From: Heterodera schachtii
Lineage: Eukaryota; Nematoda; Chromadorea; Rhabditida; Heteroderidae
Direction of reading: 5' to 3'
Assembly (NCBI GenBank): GCA_023374025.1
Contig: SIJG01000073.1
Coordinates: forward strand, 279,909-343,908
DNA length: 64,000 nt
Part shown: piece by piece, positions 10,809 through 23,230 of the stretch
Position numbering within the stretch: position 1 is the stretch's first letter
How the letters are laid out: each line of letters starts with the position of its first letter
Translations under genes and position numbers: made by a program
Notes under the pieces: model-generated
The model's input: the letters and a program-made list of their open reading frames with translations, nothing else
What the model was told of the DNA's origin: nothing
Databases searched by the model: none

Positions 10809-13356
10809 TTTATTATAGATTTTAAAGAAAAGCAAATAAACAAAATAAAAAATAACCAAATGGAACCGCACGTATGTCTTTAAACGAGATCTTAAAAAAT
10901 TGCTATATTTTGAATAAACTACACCATCTCAGCTCTAGAGAGGTAAAAATAAAATTTTGATGATTGAGTTCGCGTAAAGGAGATGTCAGCCAATAAAAGT
11001 AAAAACTTTTTAAACAAATAGAACAAAAAACCATAAAATAAATACATAACGTATTTCAAATTATTAAAAAATTAAATTCATAATTTTTAACAAAAAATTT
11101 AGTAAAATTATAATTATAAGCTCTATATTAAAAGCTAATATGTAAAAAACATCCTAAAGGTCATGCACGCATAATATTCAAAACAAAATCTATCATGATG
11201 TAATATAAATTTTAAATTTAGTCCAAAAAGTGAATTATAATTGGAATTAATTTACAAATTTATAAATTAAAAAATAAAGAAAGCGCAGAAAATACTTATT
11301 TACATCAGATCTTCAGCGGACGATTGTTAAAATTTAAAAGAGCAAATACTTAGTGTTTAATCACTTTAGTTAAACGCCTTCGTTTTTACTTTGAGCTTTA
11401 TATTCTTTTAATTATTTATTTATATTACTTTGTTTTTAATATGTTTTTAATACTATTTTGAATTATTTTATTGTAATACTTCGCTTTTAAAATTGTGCGA
11501 CGAACACTTTGTCAGTATAAATTAAATTTAAGTAATTAATTTTGAATGCATCATCTATATTAATTTTATTATCTGCATATTTTCCAACAAGATCTCAGCC
11601 CCAGGAATGACTTCATTAAGTGGTGTAAGAACTTTTTTGTCACAATGTATATTAAGGGTCATATTTTTTTAGTCATTATAATTTTTTCATATTAAAACTA
11701 TTTAAAAATATTTAAACCCATTATTTGTATTATTCTATGCTCCAACTGTTTGTTTGCTTCTTGCTTTTTATGAAAAGTGATGATATATTGGGATTTATTA
11801 TATTTTTAAAAGAAACTTTGTTCGTTATAAGCAATTTTTGTTAACAAACGAAAAAAAAACAAATTTCCATTTTTTTACGTTTCACCTGGCTTTTAAATAG
11901 TTAACTTCAGAAATTATAAAAAAATGTATTTTTTCTTGTAGTATAATATGTTTTCTTGTTGAGTTATTATAATAAATAAAAGTGTCAAATTTTTTTATTA
12001 ATTAGAATATTTAACTATGATTTTTCTCATATAGTTTATATGATTGAATCGTCGTAGGTTTGCTAAAATTAAAATTGAATTATTTCATAATGGTATGATT
12101 AAAAACTAATTAAATTATATCATTAAGTGATATTAAATTTTTTGTTTTCCATTTCTTTTTTTTATTTTCTTAATTTTTTTTTATTTTTTGGAAATTATAA
12201 TTTTTATAGAGTAAGTTTTGTTAAATAAATTATTTTTCGAAAAAAACGTGAAGCAAAATCGGTAATTCTGCATTTATTCTTTAGACATTTTTTTGTCGAG
12301 CTAATTATCAATTTTTTCCAATTAAAGGTTGTAATAGCTTCATGAATTTCGACTAATTAAAATAAATAAAAATGATTTTTTTTTATTTTGGATTTAAATT
12401 TAATGAAACATAAAAGGACGTTTTATTATTAATTTTTGTTCCGGGCAACTTTTTTTAATTTATATATTTTTAAATTCTTTAATCATTTTTAAATTTTGAA
12501 TATTTAGCAATTTCAGATAGAAAATTTGTGAGTCACTTTCTTGCTCATCAATTATGTTACTCAATATTTTTAATATTTAAATCCTTTCAAAATTGTTATA
12601 TCCGTAAGTTTATTAAAATAAAAACAAATCCAACAATTACCAAAGTAAGATTTATCCGCATAAAGTCAACAGTAAATATTGGCCGCGTACTTTTTGAACT
12701 TTGTCGAAAATTTAACGCAATAAATTAATATTAATTTTAAATAATTCTTCCGTTTCCGACAGTATATATATGAATTAAACTTTCCAATTCTATTTAAAAA
12801 GCAACAATACATCATAAAAAAAAAAAATTTTTTATTCGATCTAATAAGAAAAATAAAATAAAATATTTTTTATTGTATGTATTGGATTTTTTTTTTAATA
12901 TTTTAATTAATCCTATTGTGTTTGTTTTTACTTGGTTGTCTTTTGTTTTTTCATGAACTGGAAACCAATTTTTCAACCACTGCTTAAATCTTTTTTACTA
13001 CTATTGTTGAATTTTTATGCTCTGATCTCAGAGATAAAAACAAACTTTTTTTTAAAAATGAAGTAAAAATTAATTTGGTTTGATTAAAGTTAAAAGTTTT
13101 CAGTTTCTCTTGGATTGAATTTACAGATGAAAATGATTTACGCTTTATTTTAATATTTCAAGTAATTTTTTATAATTCAAGTTTATTGTTTTTTGAGAAA
13201 AATGAATAGTATTTTCATTAATTAGCATAACTTAATTATTTTTTACCTTTTGCTTTTGATAGATTTGAAAAATTATATATGGTCTTTTTTTCTTATCAAA
13301 TAAATATTATATATTTATTAATTTTGTTTATTGTTATTCATTTTTTTATATTTTTA
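10809..13356. other. AT-rich spacer, T-rich from 11.3 kb
   Basis: No gene recognised. From about 11350 the plus strand is T-rich over several kilobases (to about 18.8 kb), opposite to the A-rich bias elsewhere. This is a strand-composition change worth noting but not assignable to a feature. Confidence 0.5.
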
Positions 13357-13411
13357 ATCTCTTGAATACGCAAGCAACAGCGTGCCCGCATTCGTGGTAA
13401 CCAAATGTGTA
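13357..13411 (-). other. Short exon-like motif resembling an M41 peptidase HEXGH site
   Basis: On the minus strand the frame reads YTFGYHECGHAVACVFKRL. It contains H-E-x-G-H followed by A-V-A, as at the zinc-binding site of FtsH/AFG3-type M41 peptidases (HEAGHAV). A GT that could be a donor follows the TGC codon. Only about 18 residues support this and no flanking exon is found, so chance is a real possibility. Confidence 0.2.
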
Positions 13412-15129
13412 TTTAATTAATTTAGAAATTAGGTTCTTGCATTTGATATTTTAAAAATTTGTTTAATCATTAATACATATTAAAATCTATAAACAATACC
13501 ACTGCATTACTAATGGGTTTCCCTTTAAAATACTGATTCTTGGTATAAAATTATATCATACAACTTTTCTTATTTTTGGCATTACAGAATATTAAAATTT
13601 AGTTTTTTTTACATCATTCTTTTATTTTATTAAATTATCATTTAAACCACTAATCGAATTAATAGTTTTTTATTTTAACAAGTTTAACTGAATTATAATC
13701 ACGATTGTTTGGTTGGACAAGCATTATTTTATTTTTATTAATTTTTGGCGTATGTGTTTTTATTTTATTAATTAATTTTGTTTATTTTTTGTTATTTTTA
13801 GTTTTCCTCAAAAAATAAATTCTTTGTATTCATATATTATAACGATTAAAAAGGATAAATGTTGTGCTTAAATAAAATGTAATTACAATAACTTAGTCAC
13901 TTAATTGAAATATTATAAAATGGAACTCTCTTAAAGGATATGAAACAAAATACAATTCAAACAAATAAAAGAAAATTCTATAGAAAATTAAATTTAAACA
14001 AATTCATAATTTTATAAAAATCAAATACTAATTCTGTAATGTACTGATAAACCATATTCATTTTTTATAAAACTTTTACTTTACTGCGTATTATTTTTTT
14101 TACCACAATTGCGGAGGTAAAGTGAATTGACGTTGCGAGAGACAAACTAATTGGTTATGGATATTAGGAAATTTTTATATTTTACAATAAACTCTATTAG
14201 CTTTTTATTTCATAAACTATATTTTTGCTTAAAATAATAAATTAAATGCAACAATGAGAAAATATCATAACAAAAAAAATATGAAAAAAACTTTTTTTAT
14301 ATATATAAAGTAAATAAAATCACCATTATGAATCTATTTAGAACTTTTTTATCAAATGGTATCATTGTAAAATAATTTCTAATTTATTTTGTTTAAAAAA
14401 AATATAAAGGAAACTGAAAAGAAAGTATGCAAATTATTAAATTGAAGCAAACGAAGAAGAAAGCTTTTATTTTTATCCTACAAAATATAAATGGTGTTTG
14501 TAAAACCTAAATTGATACATAATTTCTGAAAAATCAATAAGAAAATTTATGATGCAGAAAATATTAAAAAATTTACTTATTTATTTAAATGCTAAATAAA
14601 GATTTGCTACTAGCAATGCCATTAAATAAGAATGATTTATAACAAATAAAAATAAAATTATTTAAGTAAATAAACTCTTTAATTGAAACATAAAATATTT
14701 AATTTAAATTTTAAAAATAAAATTATGGAAATCCAATTGCCAAAGAATTAACAAATTAAAAAAGATAAATATGATTTGCTAACATCCAATGCCAGTAAAA
14801 TAAAAATAAAGGCGTTCATTCAAAATAAGGCACCCAAAAAAAGAGTTTAGAATATTCAAAGAAGAAACATAAATAAACAGAATATAATAAACCAATTTTT
14901 CAGAAAATGGAAGCCATAAAAAAATTCAAAACCAACGAAAAAATTATGACCAATTTAAAAGTAAAGGAATATATTTATATTAAAGATAGCTCTCAAATAT
15001 ATTAGATCGTTTAATGATGTTACTTCAGATTGATTAATGAAATATATTTTTTGTTAAGCTATATTTACTAGGAAATTGTATGAAAACATATTTATATTTT
15101 AATTTTTTATCTATTATACATCCACTAAT
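13412..15129. other. AT-rich spacer
   Basis: No feature recognised. Confidence 0.5.
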
Positions 15130-15276
15130 CTTTATTTATTTGCACCATCCAGTGACTGTCACGCGCTCATTTCATTTGGCCTGCTTCATGATTGGAATTT
15201 CTCAGATTTCACGAGCCAAATTGTCCATGTGGAACATCTTTGCTTTGAAGTAACAGTAATACTGTTCAAACGTTAA
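15130..15276 (+). other. Coding-like island, unknown
   Basis: This is a higher-GC patch in T-rich DNA. The best plus frame includes CHALISFGLLHDWNFSDFTS and closes at TAA 15274-15276. The minus strand also holds a short frame with MFHMDNLAREI that is interrupted by stops. Neither resembles a family I know. It is probably a decayed exon. Confidence 0.3.
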
Positions 15277-18049
15277 TTAGATTCTTATATACTAGATTTG
15301 AAATATAATGTTGAATATTTACTTTTTTTAAATATTTTTGATTATTTATATTTTTAATATTGTTTATGTTTTATTATAATTGATAATTGTCTTAGGATAG
15401 TGATTCTATTCTGATTTAATTGTGCAAACTTTTTTTTATAATGAAGGCCTTCTGGGATGAATTTTTAAAGCTAATTTATTATTAATTAATACATTATTAA
15501 ATTTATATTGAGCCAAGCAACTGTTGATTTCTTTTAATATTAAATTTAGCCATCGCATACGTTTTGGAACATAATTATTTTATATTAAAAATAATTCCCA
15601 GATTTCTTAGATCGTTTCAAGATGTGAATTTAAATTATTTTGTGCAATAATATGATTTTATTATTTCATAAGGTTATACAACCAAATTATAATACCTTTA
15701 TTTTTTACCCTCAACTTAACGCATATAATTCAATACGTATCAACAAACTATTAATTTTTTTTTAATTTTTTGCTCAATATTTCAAATAAGGTATATCTCT
15801 TTATTTGTGTTTCTTGTGCCAATTTTTCCATTGATATTGTCGAACCGTAATTCATATACTATTAAAGCTGTAGATACTCGTAATTGATCTCATTGGTAAA
15901 AACAATTAAATTTGTATTATATTATTTTTCTTTATTGTTGCAAGTTTCTCGTAATTGAATACATTAATTTAAAATTATTTATTTAGAAATTTTATTTTAA
16001 AATTATTTTCCTATAATGACATAATCTAATAGCGAATTTTAAATTTACTTTGTGTTTTATTTGTGCTTAATAATTTATCGCTGATTGATGAAATTCTTTT
16101 TTTTTTAATATTAATTTTATTAAGGTCAGAAAAAACAAGCGATGACATTATGACCTTAATTAATATTTATTGGTTACGATATTTCTGTATTTTCAATACA
16201 CTTCTTTTTTCTAGAATTGAATTTTAAATCTTATAAAGCCCATATCTTATTTAAAATTAAGGTTTTAATTTAAAAGAATTTTTTCACGCTCGTTCAGCGA
16301 AAAAATATTTATATACATGTGCAAGATTTTTTTTAGAATTAAAATTTAGAATTTTTCACGAAAGCGAAATAATTTAATTATTTCAATTTATTTCAATTTC
16401 TCAATAATGTTTACTTTTAAATTAAATTTTTTATTAACAAAAAAAAATTTTAAAATTTGATATATGTATTACGTAATTAAAATTTTTCTAATCCTTTATA
16501 TGCGTAAGTTTTAAATGTTTTATTAGATAAATGATAAATATTTAAACAAATAAATTTTATTTATTTATTCTTCTTTTTTTATAGAACAAATTAAAATTTA
16601 TTTTCTCGCAATAGTAAAAAAATAATATAATATTGACTGAATATATTATTTGAGGTAGCTAGTGATATGCCCCAATCCGTTTATTGATTATTTAAATTGG
16701 CGTTTTTCTTAAAATAATATTTTTTAATTTAATATTTTGTTTTAATTAAAAAAACTTTTGTAAAGAAATTATTTTTGCTTATTTTTATTAATAATTTCTT
16801 AATAGATACATTTTAGATAAAAAAAATATTATTTTGTTCAATATTCATTTTTTCTTATTTGACTCTTTTCTTCCTCCGATTTGGGTCTTTTCTCCATGAA
16901 AATGGTCTTTTAAATGAATTAATTGTAAAGATAGAAACCTATTGTAATCTAGTTCTGCCTGAGCGTGTTTTTTCAATGACTCAAAGCTTGTTTTATAGTC
17001 TGTAAATTTATTTTAATTTAATACTTGCTAAAATTAGATGTAATTATTTTCAAAATATTTAAATTAAAATTTTTTGATATTGCTTAGTTCTTCATTATTC
17101 TTTTTCGAGTATATTTCAAAGAAAAATTTATTGTTTTAATCTATCGATATTGTTAAATTAATTAAGATACTTTTATAATAATAAATCTTATTTGTTACTT
17201 ATACTGTTTATTTTCTTTTTTGCTTCTCATTTTCCTAGACCTTATAATATTGTTATGCTGCCTAAATATCGACAATTTGGGGTTTGATCTAAAGTTGTTT
17301 GTTTTGCGATTTTTCTTTTTATAAAATTAATTATTTAGCACAATAGATCATTTAATATTTTTAAGATTATACGTTTAAACTGTTGATAATTTCAATAACT
17401 TTAGCTAATGAATTGTTTAATATTCAAATCTTCATGGTAATTTTTTTTTATTCTTTTAATCATTTAATGTTGTTTGAGACGGTGTTGCAGTATTTGAAAC
17501 GGGCCTCGAGCCTCAATAGATTAAGCTCAAAGTTATAGGAATCGTATGGATTTTCTAAATTAATTATTTATATTTTTTCCAAAATTTGAACTTTAATTAT
17601 ACTCAAAAATTAAAGTGTTTTTGTATTTTATCACTTTTTAATTTATTTTATTTTTTATATCTTTCTTTTTTGCACATATATTTATAGCATATGTAAATTA
17701 AATATATTAATTTTTGTGTATTACTTAGCTAAATTTACTATCAAGTGTTTTATATTTATTTTTTTAATAGAAAAATATAATTAAAACATTTCGATTTATT
17801 GTTTATGCGAATGTAATTTTCTTTTATGGACATTCAGTTAAACTAATTTCATCACTTTAGTTTAAACTTTAAAGCTATTTTTAGTTAAAATTTCATATTA
17901 TTCTTATGCTTAATTTAGAAAGTAATTATTTTTTGTATTTAATTTAAAACTTGTTTTTCTTTAATAAATTTATTGTAGTAATCTTCTTTTTAAATTGTTA
18001 TATGCATAAAAGTAATTTTATTTATTTAAAATTGTATATATTTTTTAGA
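15277..18049. other. T-rich spacer
   Basis: No gene, RNA or element recognised. The strand is T-rich throughout. Confidence 0.5.
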
Positions 18050-18300
18050 AAAAACAAAAATTGCGGGTTTTTGTACTATTCTACAATTTTTTCCAGAAGC
18101 GTTTTTCAGCTAAAACCAACCACGAAGAGTTATGGGCCGGGGACTCAAATGTCCCGCTTAGGTCAAAATTTTTATATTTTTGGAAAAAATCGAAATTTTT
18201 GCTAAAAAATTTTCCACCAAAAAAGCTCGAAAAACTATTTTGGAATTACACTTGTTTTTCAGGGAAAATGCGTTAAAAATTCATAAAATTCAAAAACCGA
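18050..18300. other. GC-richer island, possible element fragment
   Basis: Around 18060-18290 a patch contains ATGGGCCGGGGACTC and several AAATTTTT / TTTTTGGAAAAAA blocks of the sort found in the cores of the compact elements at 59969 and 33790. No terminal repeats are present. The overlapping 84- and 71-codon frames are in low-complexity sequence and are not credited. Confidence 0.25.
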
Positions 18301-19419
18301 AACCTAAAGATGTTGTTATTTTATCGTGAATAATAATTTTTTTTATAAATGGGTTTTACGGTCTTACTGTTATTTATATTAAATATATTTTGCATAAATT
18401 TATTAATTTAATGTCCTATCATGATGGAATCAAAATTAACCTTTGAGAATTAATATCGTAATTAAAGAAACCGTCTGACTAACTTTATTTTCTTATTCTT
18501 TACTTTATATGTAGTACCTAGTATATTGAATATTATGTGAAATTGGTTTTTATTTTTTTCCATTATTTGAATTCAATTTTATATATCTTAAATTATGCAA
18601 CCTTTTTAGGGCCATATAACGAACGCCAAACGCAACAATCAATAAGAAAATACGAACAATAAAAAAATGCAGTGTTAATATCATTTTTTAATAAATTATT
18701 GAAATTATTTTATTGTTTTTTTTATTATGGGCGTTTTAATTTTTTTAATCATTTATGCTCAATTTGTAATTTTATAATTCAGATTAATGCAATTTTATTC
18801 ATATTTATATAATTTTGGTTTTTGCTTTTGAAAAAAAGGTCAAATCAACTGCCTGTGGGTTTATTTATCTTTACGAAAAATAATATGGAATATGAAAATA
18901 GAAGAAATAAATGAAATTTTAAAAAGTTAAAATAAGTATTAAATAAAAAACTGCAAAGTAAATATTTTTAAATAAAATTGTAAAAAACATAAATGAAAGA
19001 GAAAAAAAATACATGTTTCTACATACAAACTGGAAGATTCGAATTGACAAAAACTTTTTTATTTTATTTTAGAAAATACAATCAGACAAACATGGTTTAT
19101 TGAACACATATACATGGATTGTCTTTTAGAAATTAAGTCAAAGGCAAGGAAAGGAACGGACACTTTTACAAAAAATAATGAAAAGGCAAAATAAATAATA
19201 TATTGAAAAACTTTAAAAAGCCATAATTCAGATTTGAGGGTGAACACAATATAAATTCAAAATTTTAATAATAAATTAAAAATAATATAAAAAGCATTTC
19301 TTATATATGCATATTGAAAATTCAAAAATTTCAAAAAACAGAATTAATAATGGCAGTGGGGTCATAAATAAATAAACGGGTCAAAATTATCGAATTAAAT
19401 AATTAAACGAAGAATATTT
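18301..19419. other. AT-rich spacer
   Basis: Nothing recognised. The base bias returns from T-rich to A-rich near 18.9 kb. Confidence 0.5.
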
Positions 19420-19650
19420 ATGCCTTAATTACCCGATCAGTCTTGTCCCACCACTCGTTATTTTTGTCCACTGTCACTTTTTTATTCATTTTGAAAAATA
19501 ATTGTTTTCTCCCCCTTTCGTACTCCAGTCTTCACTCCGCTGATCACCACTTCGACCATTCTTTGCCGACTAACTGATCACTATTTGGACCGTTTTGCGC
19601 CTCCATCTGAGCATCGCCAGGATTGTTCTTTACCGATCGCAGTTGCCACA
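19420..19650 (-). pseudogene. Frame-broken coding-like island, unknown
   Basis: On the minus strand the reading PGDAQMEAQNGPNSDQLVGK then EWSKW is interrupted by stops. The same frame resumes with MNKKVTVDKNNEWWDKTDRV and ends at a stop near 19423. The codon composition is unlike its AT-rich neighbours. It looks like a once-coding exon or pair of exons with indels. No family recognised. Confidence 0.35.
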
Positions 19651-20560
19651 AACGAAATAATAAAAATAATAATCTTTATTAAAAAATAATTTTAAAATTC
19701 AAATATAATTGATTGAATTAAAGATAACGTTAAAATAAACTCTTTGAGTCTAAATAAACTCAGAACTGTAAATTGTCCGTTTTTTTTCGTTTTTGATACC
19801 AAATAAACTGAAAAGAATTAAAATCATTTTATTTGTTAAAAAATTAGTCGTGAGAATTAGAAGAATTAGGTTATTATTTATCTCTAAAAGGTAAACGAAT
19901 TAATTAACTTTAATTCTACACATGCTACAAATTAACACGCAAAAATAAAAAGTTGTAAAAAAAAATTAAATACTTATATGCAACCCTCAAATATATGTAT
20001 GGAAAATTTATTAGCATGAAGATATTTTGTTGAAATAAAACTAATTTTTTGCTTGCTAATGTATTTCATGTAACAATGATTTATTTATTTAAAAACCTTT
20101 ATTTAAAGCAATTAGTAAAAAAAAAGAAAATTCGAGAAATACTGAATTACTTCGAGATACCAGTATAAATAATAAGTTCATTCAATATTTTGGGATTAAT
20201 ATCTGTAAAAGAAATTAGCCGATTCAGGATCAAAATAAGAATGCTGAAATGAAATAATTAAAAAATATTAAAAATAATGTTTGATTCACACAAATCTAAA
20301 AAACGAATAAAGTGTTAAATAATTTCTTTTTTATGTAATGTTAATGAACAAAAAAAATTCTCACAATGTAAAATCAAAACATTGATGATCATCATAATAA
20401 ATTTATGCAAATTAGGAAACATCAGAAAACAATACAATAAAATAACGGGGTTGTGCACGATTTGGGCTGCTTTAAAAAATATAAATTAATTCTCATTGAA
20501 AAATAATAATTTTTGAAAGAATAAAAGAAAAACAACATATTGGAGGGGAACTTAGCCAAT
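19651..20560. other. AT-rich spacer
   Basis: Nothing recognised. Confidence 0.5.
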
Positions 20561-20625
20561 GCAAAAATGGGAACTAAACCAAGAGCACAACCCACTGGAC
20601 CACGCATGTGAAGAAAAACTGAATG
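20561..20625 (-). repeat. tRNA-like fragment with A box and short spacing
   Basis: On the minus strand TGGTCCAGTGG (20597-20607) matches the Pol III A-box consensus. Only 11 bases later GGTTTAGTTCC resembles a B box at 9 of 11 positions. The gap is too short for an anticodon arm, so this is not a tRNA gene. It may be an internally deleted tRNA pseudogene or part of a SINE head. The 107-codon frame across it is a shadow. Confidence 0.3.
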
Positions 20626-22508
20626 CAAAAAAAGTACTAAAAATGTTCTAAATAAGTTATGTTTTACTTTAAAATGTTGGTTTTGGTCAGTTTGATGTTC
20701 AAAGAAAATGAATTTTTCATTTGATTTATTTATTTTTATATTCATTTTGTATTTTTTTTATTTGTTTCATTTTCTTTGTTTCTTTGTCCCATCATAAAAG
20801 AGAAGTAATGTGCCTTTGTTTGCTCGATAAATTAAATTAAATAGTGTGCTTATTTTCCTTGTCTTTTTGAGCCAGGAATTGACGACATCATTCACTGCAA
20901 TGTTTGCATTATTGTAGTACTTATTTTAATTATTATATTATCTATTGTAATCTATCATTAGAAAAGTATCTCTTTTTTTAATAATTTGTAAAATATTTTA
21001 CTAGGAATCAGCTGACAATATTGTTTGATATTTAGTAACATTTAAATATTGCAGTTAAACAGATAATGATTAGTTACTAGCAGTTATTATAAAATTAAAG
21101 TTATTTTTTGTCGAGTTAATTGTTTTATCAATATAGCTATATATATTTTTAACTCGGGTCCTTTTGAAATTAAGTATTTTAAATTTTGTAGAATATTTTT
21201 TTTTAACAATTTTCAGGTTTTATAATTAAATTCATTAAAAAAAACTATTAACGCTTTGCTTTATTAAAATTTTAATTTATTTATTCCGATTAATGATTTA
21301 TTTCATTTCTTTTTGTTTTATTTTGTCTATGGAAAAACTTTAATGTCCAACTATTATTTATTATGAAAAAATATTTAATTATTAAATTATTGACATCATT
21401 TCTCAAGAATTCTTTTATTTTGGGGTCTCCATAGTTTCCTTAATCTTTTTTAAAAAATTGTTATTACTTTTTCTTGCTAATATTTATTATTTTAATTTTT
21501 GTTATTTGTTATTTGAATTTAACTTTTTAAAAATGCCATTAAATTATTTGTTCTTAAGGTTTTTGTATATTTTTTTGTCTATTAATTAAAATTTTTATAT
21601 GAGTAAATTTGCGAGTATTTTCCGGGTATCATAACAAAATTATGTCTTTTTTAGGAATAAATCTGTTAAAAAGTTCATTAAAAGATACTTTTCCATTATG
21701 CTGCCGCACCCCAAATTAAAAAATATATATATTTATTTTTTTAACTGAATTACAAATTTAAAAAAGTATTTGTTAGGCAAGGCTTAAATTTCGAGAAAAT
21801 TTTAATCAATTTTTAAATGAACAAGAAATTTTTCAAATAAGTCTCAGGTTCGGCTTTTTGGGTCTCGGGATCTCCCCCAGTTTCGGTCTCGAGAAATCCT
21901 TGGTATCCAACAGCATTTTTTAGCGATGTCCATTTTAAGCAGCAGTACTTACTCATTGTCAGTACAATCAAATGCTGTGCATTTTTCATCATCGGTAATC
22001 ATTTTTTAATTTCTTTATAATTTTTTCATCCGAAGTGTGTATCGAACAGAGTCACTTGATTTCAATTATTTGTTTTTATTTTATAAAATTCAATCTTCTA
22101 TTTTACTCTATCTTTTAATATATAGCTTCAAATGAATTTTTAAAAAAATTAAAAAATCTATAAATAATCTCATTAATAAGGATGCGATTTTTAGGCAAAT
22201 GCCTATTTTCATAAACATTGAAATTGCATTTTTAAAACAAAATAATAGGCTTGGGACCGCAGGACACTGGGAAGTATTATTATTTTATCGAAATTGAAAA
22301 TTGGAATTTATTTATTATTTTAATTAATTATATTTTGACTTTTAAATTTACTTTTTTTTAGTCTTTTTTATCTCCTTGTTAGAGAATGGCAAATCAACTA
22401 TTTTATTGCTTTTTGCAGGGTATCAATTTAAATATTGGTATTTAATTAAATCAACTATTACGCCATCAACGCAAATATCAACATAATTTTTAAAAATTAC
22501 GATAATTT
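20626..22508. other. AT-rich spacer with one GC-richer scrap
   Basis: No gene recognised. At 21845-21910 a patch with GGTCTCGGGATCTCCCCC resembles the GGTCTCGGAATCCC stretch inside MITE 5 (about 40456), so it may be a fragment of that group. Confidence 0.4.
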
Positions 22509-22848
22509 GAGCGGCTTATAATTTGATGGAGAAAGATAACGTAAAAATGAGAGAGTGCTGGATTTCAGTCCCAGTCATACCATGAAGGAGGTAGAGAAAA
22601 TAATTCCAACAGAGAGTGCAATAGGAAGGAGTTTGCCTCCCTTCTTCGCTGATTCCTTTGGTCATAGATGGAGAATTATCATTATGTCTCTGTTTTGTCT
22701 CTGTTTTTAAATCTTTTCCCATAACACTCTCTTTTTAATTAATTTTTCTTTATTCTTCTTCACCAAAAATGCTTTTGTATGACTGGGGCTGAATTTAACA
22801 CCCTCTCACTTTTCTGTTATCTCTCTCCCCAGATTATTTTTCCGCCAA
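22509..22848. mobile_element. Small inverted-repeat element beside the Helitron 3' end
   Basis: The left arm (about 22511-22585) begins GCGG, then ATAATTTGATGGAGAAAGAT, and runs through a CAGTCCCAGTCATAC block. It is mirrored by the right arm (about 22773-22848), whose inverse begins GCGG, then ATAATCTGGGGAGAGAGAT, and ends in CAGCCCCAGTCATAC. Identity is about four fifths over some 70 bp, with small indels. The 190-bp middle is unique and has no credible coding frame. Target duplications could not be fixed, so the superfamily is open. Confidence 0.6.
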
Positions 22849-22914
22849 AAGCCATTTGAAAAAATTGCTTTAAAATTTCAAAAACTATCGAAATTTTCAA
22901 AATAGCGTTGATAC

Positions 22915-22951
22915 GAGCGTTTGGGCGCCGCTTCGCGGCGCCCAATCGCTC
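22915..22951 (-). terminator. Helitron 3'-terminal hairpin
   Basis: Perfect 11-bp arms, TTGGGCGCCGC (22921-22931) and its inverse (22935-22945), surround a TTC loop. Outside a T:T mismatch, GAGCG (22915-22919) pairs with CGCTC (22947-22951). In Helitrons a GC hairpin just inside the 3' end signals rolling-circle termination. Here it lies immediately before the proposed end at 22914. A weak 83-codon frame across the hairpin (22817-23068) is not credited. Confidence 0.8.
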
Positions 22952-23230
22952 TTTCTGTTTCTTAAACAATTTTTTTACAATATAGTTTATCTTTGCTTTG
23001 GATTTAGCTTCAGCTAAAAGCCTACTAACGATACCCGCGGCGAGAACGCACCAAAGCATGGGTATCAAAGGAGCTTAGGGAGTTAAATGATAGTTAAAGG
23101 GACAACTTATGTCCCGCCCTATCATACGCCACACCCTCCCCATTAATGCAGCGATTAACTTACCTTAATTAGCTCCTTATTCCGAAGTTTTTTCTTTAAT
23201 TAAAAAAGTCGCGTAAATACATTTAAAGAT

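Noticed and set aside
20422..20745. 107-codon minus frame
   Set aside because: It is AT-coded and overlaps the tRNA-like fragment; there is no domain.
22817..23068. 83-codon minus frame
   Set aside because: It crosses the Helitron end hairpin and boundary, and its composition follows the non-coding hairpin.
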